The notes under the pieces: model-generated | Databases searched by the model: none | What the model saw: only the letters and a program-made list of their open reading frames with translations | What the model was told of the DNA's origin: nothing | Made by a program: the position numbers and the translations under genes | Assembly (NCBI GenBank): GCA_023663365.1 | Contig: JAMPHP010000002.1 | Location: 276,677-340,676, forward strand | Source: Muribaculaceae bacterium | GTDB lineage: Bacteria; Bacteroidota; Bacteroidia; Bacteroidales; Muribaculaceae | Length of the DNA stretch: 64,000 nucleotides | Reading direction: 5' to 3' | In this document: positions 45,590 to 53,356 of the stretch, one piece after another | How positions within the stretch are numbered: the first letter of the stretch is position 1 | How the letters are laid out: each line of letters begins with the position of its first letter

Positions 45590-46414
45590 ATGAGAATTTC
45601 AGCACTTATCTTCAGCCTGCTATGCCTGTCGGCAGCAGCATCCGCTCAGCAGGGCGCCATCATCGAAGTAAGCTACACAGCCACGCAGCCGAGCACCCGC
45701 ACGGGCAAGGTTGAGCGCACCAATCAATTTATATTGCTTGCCGACGCAGCCCGGTCGAAGTTCTACTCCCCGGTCACGGAGTATATCGACTCCCTCAATT
45801 CCACACCCGAGGGCTCTGCCAAATACAAGGAGATGACCCGCAACGCATATTTCAGCGACAAACTGGATCAGATGCCCAGGCGCGACGGCAGCTACTACGT
45901 GCTCAAGTCGGAAGCCGACCGCAGCATCATCACCTACGATGTCAACGGCCTCGAATACTTCTACACCACCGAAGAGATGCCCGTGTGGGAGTGGCAGATC
46001 GCCGACAGCACCAAGACCGTCCTGGGCTACGAGTGCCAGAAGGCAAGCACTGACTTTCACGGCCGCAGCTGGACGGCGTGGTTCGCCCCCGACATCCCCG
46101 TGATGAACGGTCCCTGGAAGCTCGGCGGCCTGCCCGGCCTCATCCTCGAAGCTGTTGACGACAGCGGCCTCTATCGCTTCGATGCCACCGGCCTGCAGCA
46201 GTCGGCAAGGGAGATAGGCCCGGTATACTCTGCCGACAACTACGAGAAAATCGACCGCAAGGATTTCTTGCGTGCAAAGCGGAAGTTCGTGGACAACACA
46301 CTCTCGCAGATCAATGCGCAGCTCGGCGGCACCGGCATATCCATAGGCGACGTGCAGGGAGCCCTCAACAATAAGTCGCGCAGCGAGGTCGACTTTATCG
46401 AGACCGACTACTGA
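45590..46414 (+). CDS. GLPGLI-family exported protein (copy 3)
   Basis: This 274-residue protein has a signal peptide (about 1-19, ending ASAQ) and the core WQIADSTKTVLGYECQKA, FHGRSWTAWFAPD and GPWKLGGLPGLILEAVDD. A longer frame from 45401 runs antiparallel in frame sense through copy 2 and is a shadow. The C-terminal end SEVDFIETDY matches the end of copy 1 (AKIDFLETDY). It ends the operon and its stop overlaps the stop of the convergent EamA gene by 7 bases. Confidence 0.92.
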   Translation: MRISALIFSLLCLSAAASAQQGAIIEVSYTATQPSTRTGKVERTNQFILLADAARSKFYSPVTEYIDSLNSTPEGSAKYKEMTRNAYFSDKLDQMPRRDGSYYVLKSEADRSIITYDVNGLEYFYTTEEMPVWEWQIADSTKTVLGYECQKASTDFHGRSWTAWFAPDIPVMNGPWKLGGLPGLILEAVDDSGLYRFDATGLQQSAREIGPVYSADNYEKIDRKDFLRAKRKFVDNTLSQINAQLGGTGISIGDVQGALNNKSRSEVDFIETDY

Positions 46415-47319
46415 GACTCACGCTCCATATCGGCACGGCTCTTGCTGCGTGTGACCAGGAACACGCCCGTGAACACGAGCACCACTGAGATGGCCGTGGC
46501 GAAAGTAAACACGCCCAGGCCGGCAGCGATGGCCACTGCCGTGGCGACGACGGGCTGCACATAGTTGTACATCGCCGTGACGGTAGGTCGCAGATTGCTT
46601 TGCCCCACAGGCAGAAGAAGGTAGCTGAAAAAGGTGGGGCCGAGAACGAAGAATATCACACCGGCAAGCACCCCGGGCTCCATAGCCGCCCACACTTCGG
46701 GCGCCCACTCGCTGTAGGTGAAGGGTATCACACATATCGACGCGTAGGAGAACATCCACTTCATCAGCGTCACGGCACTGTAGCGCGAGATAAGGCTCTT
46801 GAAGAGCACCAGATAGCAGGTGAAGCTCAGCTGTGCGCATATCACCAGGATATCGCCGGCAGCCGAGCCCGAGCCTGCGCCGCCATGACCCGAGGTGACG
46901 AGGATAAGGGCTCCGGTGGCACCGAGGAGCACACCGACCACTTTCAGCCCGGTGACAGGCTCGCGGAGCACTATCGCCGCCATCACCATGGTGAGTATAG
47001 GCAGCGATGTGGTGATGATGGAGGCGTTGATTGGCGATGTGAGGCTTAGCCCCCACACAAAGCAGCCTTGGTTGATCACGATGCCGAGTAGCGAGGCGAA
47101 GAACATCTTCAGCAAGTCGGGCGGCGACACCTTCTCGCGCTTCCCGCTAAACAGAGATACCATCCAGAAAAGCACCGCTGCACCTATGATACGGCAGTCG
47201 GTGAGCAGCATAGGAGCCATGCCCGAAGCCAGGATAGCAGTGCCTACAGGGGCACTCACGCCCCACATGACTTCGGCACCTATCATGGCCGCATGGCCTT
47301 TCAACTTTGACTTATCCAT
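46408..47319 (-). CDS. DMT-superfamily EamA transporter
   Basis: This 303-residue inner-membrane protein has ten hydrophobic segments in two EamA repeats (GHAAMIGAEVMWGVSAPVGT at the start of the first; GDILVICAQLSFTCYLVLFK at the start of the second). The family exports metabolites such as amino acids or purines. The substrate is unknown. A TTG start would add three residues; I prefer the ATG at 47319. Its end overlaps the GLPGLI operon end, and no terminator separates them. Confidence 0.93.
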   Translation of the reverse strand: MDKSKLKGHAAMIGAEVMWGVSAPVGTAILASGMAPMLLTDCRIIGAAVLFWMVSLFSGKREKVSPPDLLKMFFASLLGIVINQGCFVWGLSLTSPINASIITTSLPILTMVMAAIVLREPVTGLKVVGVLLGATGALILVTSGHGGAGSGSAAGDILVICAQLSFTCYLVLFKSLISRYSAVTLMKWMFSYASICVIPFTYSEWAPEVWAAMEPGVLAGVIFFVLGPTFFSYLLLPVGQSNLRPTVTAMYNYVQPVVATAVAIAAGLGVFTFATAISVVLVFTGVFLVTRSKSRADMERESQ

Positions 47320-47362
47320 TACTCTCAATTTTTTCAGGATGCAAAATTAGCCAAAATATTTG

Positions 47363-47370
47363 TATCTTCG
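47363..47370 (+). promoter_or_regulatory. Weak -7 box of the GH89 gene
   Basis: TATCTTCG differs from TAnnTTTG at one base and lies about 22 bases before the ATG at 47393. Confidence 0.5.
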
Positions 47371-47392
47371 CAGAGCAATCCACTCAGCCACC

Positions 47393-49618
47393 ATGAAAAA
47401 GCTCCTTATCACCCTCTTCGCCATAAGCCTCGCCATATCATGCTATGCCGGCGTCAACACCGCCATCGACGCCTTCCTGAGCCGCATCCTGCCCGCCGAT
47501 GCTGGGCGCGTGCACTACACGCTCCACGCCAGCGGCACCGACACCGTAGCTGTGAGCAGCGACGGTGCCTCCATCCATATCACCGCCGGCACACCGACCG
47601 CACTCGGCGCAGGGCTAAATATTTACTTGCGCGACAAGCTCGGCATCACCCTCGGCTGGGGCAACATGAGTGCCACACTTCCGGCAGAGCTGCCCTTGTG
47701 CGCCACCGAGAGCCACAGTGCGGCTGTGCCGGTGCGCTACTATTTCAACTTCTGCACACACTCCTACTCCACTCCCTTCTGGGGCGAGGAGCGATGGCTG
47801 CAGGAAGTGGACATGATGCTGCTGCATGGCATCAACGCACCACTTATGGTCCTCGGCTTCGAGTGCGTGTGGGAGCGTATGCTCGGAAGCTACGGCTACG
47901 ATGCGCTGCAAAGTTTCCTGCCGGGGCCGGCCTACTTCGCATGGTTCTATATGAATAACCTCACCGGCTGGGGCGGCCCGCTGCCGGCACAGTGGTGCGA
48001 CAATCGCCGCGAACTGGCCCGCAGCATATTCGGCACAATGCGCGACCTTGGCATACACCCCGTGGTGCCCGGCTTCTCGGGCATGATGCCGCGCGACTTC
48101 CTGAGCGGTGTCGAGGCCGCCGCCGTGGCCAACTGGACCGACGGCGACATCCTCCCCACCGGGCAATGGTGCTCCTTCGAGCGGCCCGCCATCATCGCCG
48201 ACACCTGCCGCCTGGCGGAAGCCGCCGCACGCTACTATGCCGCTGTCGACGAGCTCTACGGCGATGTGCTCGACACTCCCTACTATGCCATCGACCCCTT
48301 TCACGAGGGCGGCACCGTGCCCGCCGGCTTCGACTGCCGCGCCTCTGTGGCCACCATGTGGAGCGCCCTTCAGAAGCACAGGCCCGATGCCGTGTGGGTG
48401 GCACAGCACTGGCAGGAAAACCCGCGCGAGTTTGTCACCACCACCATTCCTGCAGGCCGTCTGCTCATCCTTGACCTGCACAGCGACTCCCGCGCAAGCA
48501 CTGCCTGCGGAGGCAACAGCACCGACGCCTCCGGCGCGAAGCACAACTGGGTCTACGGGATGCTCAACAACTACGGCGGCAACAGCGGGCTCTTCGGGCG
48601 CGCACCGGCCATGATGCAATCGCTCGCCAAGGCGCTCGAGCTCCGCGACTCCACTGCACTGTGCGGTGTGGGCGCAATTCCCGAAGGCATTGAGAACAAT
48701 CCCATGCTCTTCGACTTGCTCTTCGACCTGCCATGGCGCAGCACGATACCCTCGCTTGAGCAATGGCTCTACGACTACAGCGCCGCCCGCTACGGCCTCG
48801 CAGCAGGCAGCGAGGCACACCGTGTGTCGGCACGTGTGTGGAAAGCTCTTGCGCACAGCATCTACAACTGCCCCTCGGAGCGCCAGCAAGGCACCACCGA
48901 GAGCGTGCTGCTGATGCGCCCGTCGCCCAAGCCGGGCCCGGTGAGCACATGGGCTCTATCATCTTGGTACTGGGATAGCGACAGCCTGCTTGATGCAGTG
49001 ACCGATTTCGCAGGCATTGCCGACATCTGCGGCTCAAACGCCAACTACCGCGCCGACCTCACCGACTTCGTGCGCCAGTGCGTGGCCGACCGCGCGCACG
49101 CCTTGCTGAGCAAGTACTCCGACGCCGACAGCGACGGCCGCCGCCGGATTGCCGACAGCTTCATGCACCTCATATCACTTCAGGAGCGACTCACAGCCAC
49201 GCGCCCCGACATGGATCTCGGCCGATGGATAGCCGATGCCCGCGCCTGCGTGGAAGCCGACGATGCCAAAGACCTGCTCGAGCGCAATGCCCGCACACTG
49301 CTCACCACATGGGGGCAGCGTACACAGGCCGACACGGGGCAGCTCCACGACTATGCCAACCGCGAGTGGGCCGGCCTGCTCAGCCACTACTACGCTCCTC
49401 GATGGCAGTATTTCTTCGACAATGAGGGGGCTGCGGACGGCACCGACTGGTTCGGGCTCTTCGAGTGGCCCTTTGCATCGTGCACATCCCCGGCAGCCGG
49501 CGCCATAACCCCGGCTCCTGCGGCCGACAGCGCCTCTGTGCTCCGCACGGCACTCGACACACTTCGGGAGCTCAGCACACTGAAATGTGGGGAGAAAACC
49601 GCAAGTTCGTCCCGTTGA
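47393..49618 (+). CDS. Secreted GH89 alpha-N-acetylglucosaminidase
   Basis: This 741-residue protein has a signal peptide (about 1-20) followed by a small N-terminal domain and the GH89 barrel (RYYFNFCTHSYSTPFW, WLQEVDMMLLHGINAPLM). The likely catalytic glutamates are E285 in DPFHEGGT and E411 in AIPEGIENNP, both in the expected family contexts. A helical C-terminal domain completes it. It should release terminal alpha-linked GlcNAc, which in the gut occurs on mucin O-glycans and heparan-type chains. The start at 47393 removes an 11-residue extension. It appears to be a single gene. Confidence 0.94.
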   Translation: MKKLLITLFAISLAISCYAGVNTAIDAFLSRILPADAGRVHYTLHASGTDTVAVSSDGASIHITAGTPTALGAGLNIYLRDKLGITLGWGNMSATLPAELPLCATESHSAAVPVRYYFNFCTHSYSTPFWGEERWLQEVDMMLLHGINAPLMVLGFECVWERMLGSYGYDALQSFLPGPAYFAWFYMNNLTGWGGPLPAQWCDNRRELARSIFGTMRDLGIHPVVPGFSGMMPRDFLSGVEAAAVANWTDGDILPTGQWCSFERPAIIADTCRLAEAAARYYAAVDELYGDVLDTPYYAIDPFHEGGTVPAGFDCRASVATMWSALQKHRPDAVWVAQHWQENPREFVTTTIPAGRLLILDLHSDSRASTACGGNSTDASGAKHNWVYGMLNNYGGNSGLFGRAPAMMQSLAKALELRDSTALCGVGAIPEGIENNPMLFDLLFDLPWRSTIPSLEQWLYDYSAARYGLAAGSEAHRVSARVWKALAHSIYNCPSERQQGTTESVLLMRPSPKPGPVSTWALSSWYWDSDSLLDAVTDFAGIADICGSNANYRADLTDFVRQCVADRAHALLSKYSDADSDGRRRIADSFMHLISLQERLTATRPDMDLGRWIADARACVEADDAKDLLERNARTLLTTWGQRTQADTGQLHDYANREWAGLLSHYYAPRWQYFFDNEGAADGTDWFGLFEWPFASCTSPAAGAITPAPAADSASVLRTALDTLRELSTLKCGEKTASSSR

Positions 49619-49716
49619 AATCATAATTTTCAGATGCGCTGACATTTGCGGTCGCTATAGATGGCGACCCCTACACGCTCGATGGAACTGTCTGCAATGG
49701 CTCGTAGACAAGCCTT

Positions 49717-51270
49717 TTACTTAGGCGAGAGGGAGATGAGGGGGACGAGCATTTCCTCCATGGATATGCCGCCATGCTGGAATGTGCCGGTGTAGTACTG
49801 CACGTAGTGGTTGTAGTTGTTTGGATAGGCGAAGAAATCGTTTCGTGCGGCGAAGATATATGTGGTCGACACATTTGGCGATGGCAAGCCGAAGCGGGCC
49901 GGGTTCTTGATTTCATATACCTGCTTGGCGTTGTAAGCCAGGTTCTTGCCGAGCTTGTAGCGCAGGTTGGTGTTGGTATTTTTATCTCCGACCACCTTCA
50001 CGGGGCTATCCACGCGGATTGTGCCGTGGTCGGTGGTGAGCACTATGCGGTAGCCTTTCTCGGCGATGCGGCGGAAAATGTCGAGCGCCGACGAATGTCG
50101 GAACCACGACTCTGTGAGCGAGCGGTAGGCGGCATTCGTCGAGGCGAGCTCGCGGATCATCTTCGACTCGGTGCGTGCATGCGATAGCATGTCGATGAAG
50201 TTGAAGATAATCACATTGAGGTCGTTTGCCTCAAGCTGTGCAAACTCGCGGAGGAGTTTCTCACCGGCGGCGTTGTCGTTGATTTTGTGATATGAGAAGC
50301 GGTAGTTGCGTCGATATCGCTCAATCTGAGTGGCAATAAGTGGCGATTCGTTGATGTTCTTGCCTTCCTCCGAATCTTCATCGACCCAGAGCTCGGGGAA
50401 CATACGCTCGATCTGCGCCGGCATCAGGCCGGAGAAGATGGCATTCCGGGCATACTGCGTGGCCGTGGGCAGGATGGTGGTATACAGCTCCTCGCTCATG
50501 TTGAAGTATTCGGCCAGGAGCGGCTTCACCGTGCGCCACTGGTCGAGGCGGAAATTGTCGATGAGGATGAAGAACACCTTCTCACCGGCATCGAGCAGCG
50601 GGAATACTTTGCGCGGAAATATGCGCGGGCTCATCAGCGGTCGGTCGTCGTCGGAGTCGGCGCACACCCAGTCCTCATAGTTGCGCCGGAGCCACTTGTA
50701 GAACTCTGCGTTTGCCTCTTTTTTCTGCATCTCAAGCATCTCGCCCATATTTGTGGCGGCGTCGGCGAGCTCCATCTCGCGGAATACGAGCCTGCCGTAG
50801 AGGTCGTACCACGCCTCAATTGTGTCGGCGCTGTTGATACGGGCGCCGAGCTCTCCGAATTCCTGCCTGTAGTCGCCGGTGACCTTGGCGCTCACGAGTT
50901 TCTCGGAGTGGAGGTGCTTCTTGATGGCTATCAGAATCTGGTTGGGGTTGACAGGCTTTATGAGATAGTCGGCAATCTTGCTGCCAACAGCCTGATCCAT
51001 GATATTCTCCTCCTCGCTCTTTGTGATCATGATCACGGGCACCTGAGGCAGGTGCTGCTTTATCAAGGCGAGAGTCTCGAGCCCGGTGAGGCCGGGCATA
51101 TTCTCATCGAGGATGATTAGGTCGAAGGGCTCGGCCATAGCCATGTCGAAAGCGTCGCGGCCATTGTTGGCAGTGATTACATCATAGCCGCGGTTGCGGA
51201 GGAAAAGGAGATGGGGCTTGAGGAGGTCAATCTCATCATCGGCCCACAGGATGCGCTGTTGAGAAGTCAT
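49717..51270 (-). CDS. porX: PorX response regulator with PglZ-type phosphatase domain
   Basis: This 517-residue protein has a receiver domain (about 1-125) with DDE acids (ILWADDEID), phosphoacceptor Asp in IILDENMPG, and the conserved Lys in MITKSEE. A long PglZ/alkaline-phosphatase-type domain follows (FFILIDNFRLDQW, LPTATQYARNA, VLTTDHGTIRV). In Porphyromonas, PorX acts with PorY and the ECF sigma SigP to run the type IX secretion genes, and its C-terminal domain is an enzyme acting on oligonucleotides. No sensor kinase lies nearby. The -7 box ends 4 bases before the ATG. Confidence 0.94.
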   Translation of the reverse strand: MTSQQRILWADDEIDLLKPHLLFLRNRGYDVITANNGRDAFDMAMAEPFDLIILDENMPGLTGLETLALIKQHLPQVPVIMITKSEEENIMDQAVGSKIADYLIKPVNPNQILIAIKKHLHSEKLVSAKVTGDYRQEFGELGARINSADTIEAWYDLYGRLVFREMELADAATNMGEMLEMQKKEANAEFYKWLRRNYEDWVCADSDDDRPLMSPRIFPRKVFPLLDAGEKVFFILIDNFRLDQWRTVKPLLAEYFNMSEELYTTILPTATQYARNAIFSGLMPAQIERMFPELWVDEDSEEGKNINESPLIATQIERYRRNYRFSYHKINDNAAGEKLLREFAQLEANDLNVIIFNFIDMLSHARTESKMIRELASTNAAYRSLTESWFRHSSALDIFRRIAEKGYRIVLTTDHGTIRVDSPVKVVGDKNTNTNLRYKLGKNLAYNAKQVYEIKNPARFGLPSPNVSTTYIFAARNDFFAYPNNYNHYVQYYTGTFQHGGISMEEMLVPLISLSPK

Positions 51271-51274
51271 AGCA

Positions 51275-51306
51275 CAAAGTTAAGCATAAAAAAATCAGAG
51301 TGCAAG
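51275..51306 (-). promoter_or_regulatory. Promoter of porX
   Basis: On the minus strand TTG (51306-51304), 21 bases, then TAACTTTG (51282-51275). The transcript would start at or within 4 bases of the ATG at 51270. Confidence 0.7.
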
Positions 51307-51466
51307 AAAAAAATTGCGGGAGAGCCGTCGGCCCGGATAGTAAGGAGAAAACAAGCCCCTATAAAAATAGGAAACGGAGCTGTCTCACGACGCCCCGGTT
51401 CTAATACACAATTATCTATAAAACAACTATTTAATGTCCATGATGTTTAGACCAAATGTTCATAGC

Positions 51467-51590
51467 AAAACCACCATCACAGCATTGCAATCAATGCCTT
51501 GGTGGTGTGAGCAAAGCCTAAGTACGAGAGGCTGATAAAAAAGCCTGTGGAGAGTTTTGAGGGAGATACTCGACTTTGGTCACTTTTCAC
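51467..51590 (-). ncRNA. Candidate small RNA
   Basis: A minus-strand promoter box (51602-51595) faces a stretch without reading frames. About 120 bases on comes a two-part hairpin: ACCACC/GGTGGT (51506-51501 with 51475-51470) around GCATTG/CAATGC (51497-51492 with 51487-51482), followed by TTTT. No known RNA family is recognised. It could also be a leader or a processed end of the rnhB transcript. Confidence 0.35.
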
Positions 51591-51594
51591 ATCG

Positions 51595-51602
51595 CAAAAT
51601 TA
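51595..51602 (-). promoter_or_regulatory. -7 box in the porX-rnhB gap
   Basis: TAATTTTG on the minus strand, with an imperfect TTTCG about 18 bases upstream. It would feed the candidate small RNA. Confidence 0.5.
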
Positions 51603-51660
51603 CAATATTTTTTCAGCCCGCGAAACATTTTCTTGGTTAAAAATTATTAAAGAACTCGTC

Positions 51661-52281
51661 TTACTCGAGTCCGGGTATTGCAGGCTGTGCCAGAAGGCGA
51701 AAACTCATGCGGTGCAGAGGCGACGGGCCGTAAGCAGCTATGGCCTCGCGATGTGCTGCCGTAGGGTAGCCTTTGTTCACATCCCAATGATATTGAGGGT
51801 ACTCGGCGTGCATGGCCTGCATATATAAGTCGCGCGATGTCTTTGCCAAAATAGAAGCAGCGGCGATATTTGCAAAGCGGCCGTCGCCTTTGACGAAGGT
51901 TGTGCACGGGAGCTCGCCGTAGGGCTTGAAGCGGTTGCCGTCGACAATCACAGCACCGGGGCGCACGTCGAGGCCGTCGAGCGCGAGGTGCATGGCCGCG
52001 ATGGAGGCGTTGAGGATATTCATCTTATCTATGCCTTCGGCATCAATCTGCGCCACGCTCCACGCCACGGCGCTGCTCATGATGAGCTCGCGGAGCTCCA
52101 TGCGGCGCTTCTCGCTGAGCTGCTTGGAGTCGTTGAGCCAGGGGTGGGAGAAATCGTCGGGCAAAATCACGGCGGCGGCGAATACGGGGCCGGCCAGACA
52201 GCCGCGGCCGGCTTCGTCGCAACCGGCTTCATTGACGCCGGGCTGATTGCAGGGCGGCAGAGGTCTACGCAAGGAAGTCAT
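51661..52281 (-). CDS. rnhB: Ribonuclease HII
   Basis: This 206-residue enzyme cuts RNA in RNA-DNA hybrids and at single ribonucleotides in DNA. Catalytic residues are in GCDEAGRGCLAGPV (first Asp and Glu), VIVDGN (second Asp) and the late HWDVNKGYPT (Asp). The size is normal. The start lies 17 bases inside the S24 regulator gene, so the two are coupled. Confidence 0.97.
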   Translation of the reverse strand: MTSLRRPLPPCNQPGVNEAGCDEAGRGCLAGPVFAAAVILPDDFSHPWLNDSKQLSEKRRMELRELIMSSAVAWSVAQIDAEGIDKMNILNASIAAMHLALDGLDVRPGAVIVDGNRFKPYGELPCTTFVKGDGRFANIAAASILAKTSRDLYMQAMHAEYPQYHWDVNKGYPTAAHREAIAAYGPSPLHRMSFRLLAQPAIPGLE

Positions 52282-52951
52282 GATTGATTACATTCTCAAC
52301 AAGATAAAGCCCTTCGATGTCGGCTCGTGGCACCTCGATATCGTCGTAAGCCGGGTTGGCGCTCACCAAGGTCACCAAGGCGGGGTCGGCATTGCGGCGC
52401 ACATATTTCACCAGGCGATAGTCGGGAAGGACCACCACATAGATGCGCCCCCACGAGATAGGGGCATCAAGGCTTATGCTGCGGATGGAGATGAAGCATC
52501 CCGGGAGGAGGCGGGGAGTCATCGAGTCGCCGCTCACACGCACTATCGGCAGCGAGGGGTCGATGCCCGGGAGGCACACACGGCCTATTATGCGCTCGTC
52601 GGTAAACATACGGCTCAGCGATGTGGTGCCGGCCGTGACGTCGATGTTATAGACCGGCGCCCCTTCGGGCTGGCGGGAAGCCTTCTGATGGCTGCTCTTG
52701 GGGAAGGGGAGGTCGGAGCCGTCGGCAAGCCATTCTTTCGACACTCCGAGGTTCACCACAATACGGTTGAGGAAGCTCTCCGAAGGCTTTTTATCGGAGC
52801 CCAGGACACGCGACACCGTGGCGGCATCGACTCCGACAGCACGTGCGAAGCTCGACTGATTGAGCCGCTTGAGATCCATCAGATATTTTATTCGGGCTAT
52901 AATGCCGGCTGCACCGGCGGGCATCGGAGTATGTTGGCTGTCCATAGGCAT
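52265..52951 (-). CDS. HTH-S24 (LexA/CI-like) transcriptional repressor
   Basis: This protein of about 228 residues has an N-terminal helix-turn-helix (residues 20-70; LNQSSFARAVGVDAATVSRVLG) and a C-terminal S24 peptidase domain: a possible cleavage site in DVTAGTTS, catalytic Ser in VSGDSMTP and Lys in RLVKYVRR. It may be a self-cleaving repressor released by DNA damage, which would suit its coupling with rnhB. The 52975 frame begins with TTG inside the -7 box, so an ATG at 52951 or 52945 is right. A palindrome at 52971-52994 overlaps its promoter. Confidence 0.85.
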   Translation of the reverse strand: MPMDSQHTPMPAGAAGIIARIKYLMDLKRLNQSSFARAVGVDAATVSRVLGSDKKPSESFLNRIVVNLGVSKEWLADGSDLPFPKSSHQKASRQPEGAPVYNIDVTAGTTSLSRMFTDERIIGRVCLPGIDPSLPIVRVSGDSMTPRLLPGCFISIRSISLDAPISWGRIYVVVLPDYRLVKYVRRNADPALVTLVSANPAYDDIEVPRADIEGLYLVENVINHDFLA

Positions 52952-52970
52952 AGGGAAGAATGTGTGCGCT

Positions 52971-53004
52971 TGCAAAATTACAATTTATTTTGCATTTACA
53001 CAAA
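52971..53004 (-). promoter_or_regulatory. Promoter and likely auto-operator of the S24 repressor gene
   Basis: On the minus strand TTTG (53004-53001), 20 bases, then TAATTTTG (52980-52973): a full promoter. The perfect inverted repeat TGCAAAAT (52971-52978), 8 bases, ATTTTGCA (52987-52994) covers the -7 box. Confidence 0.7.
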
Positions 53005-53142
53005 GAAGTTGCAATAAAATTTCGCTGCAGTATCGGCAAGCGATGCACTGCAAACCAAAGCAATCGTCAAAACGTTTAACTTATGGCAACGACGGTGCAA
53101 AGAATTAACGTTTTTTAACCGCGCATTTAGCTATTTTATTGC

Positions 53143-53150
53143 TAAATTTG
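53143..53150 (+). promoter_or_regulatory. -7 box of the RluB-type gene
   Basis: TAAATTTG followed by C. No clear -33 element. It would give a leader of about 200 bases. Confidence 0.6.
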
Positions 53151-53156
53151 CAGCGA

Positions 53157-53356
53157 ACTTATTGACATTCACCAATATTTGTTTGCACCATCACGTTTCC
53201 CGTACAAATTTAACACAATACCCATACAGATCAGACATCTACATCTATCCAAAATCCACTACGCCGAGAGGCGGATGCCCGCATGATGCGGGTCTCACCT
53301 CAAATAAATTTCAAATTCTATCATCACTGTCGTAAACACATCAAACTATTTATAGA
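53157..53356 (+). promoter_or_regulatory. Long structured leader of the RluB-type gene
   Basis: About 200 bases carry no frame. Two adjacent hairpins are visible: CGCC-GAGA-GGCG (53262-53273, a GNRA-type loop) and CCCGCA-TGA-TGCGGG (53278-53292). The rest is AT-rich and looks single-stranded. No riboswitch class is recognised. From 53005 to 53142 the gap shows nothing I can name. Confidence 0.4.

Larger units (their letters stand above)
51307..51660. other. Intergenic region between porX and rnhB
   Basis: There is no credible protein frame. The region holds a minus-strand promoter (51595-51602), a possible small RNA (51467-51590), and a short AGCCT/AGGCT hairpin near 51520-51540. The part 51307-51466 shows nothing I can name. 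Confidence 0.6.

Noticed and set aside
51380..51530. Short words resembling 23S rRNA (CTGTCTCACGACG and AGTACGAGAGG)
   Set aside because: They lie in opposite orientations, are only 11-13 bases long and are expected by chance; no rRNA remnant is supported.
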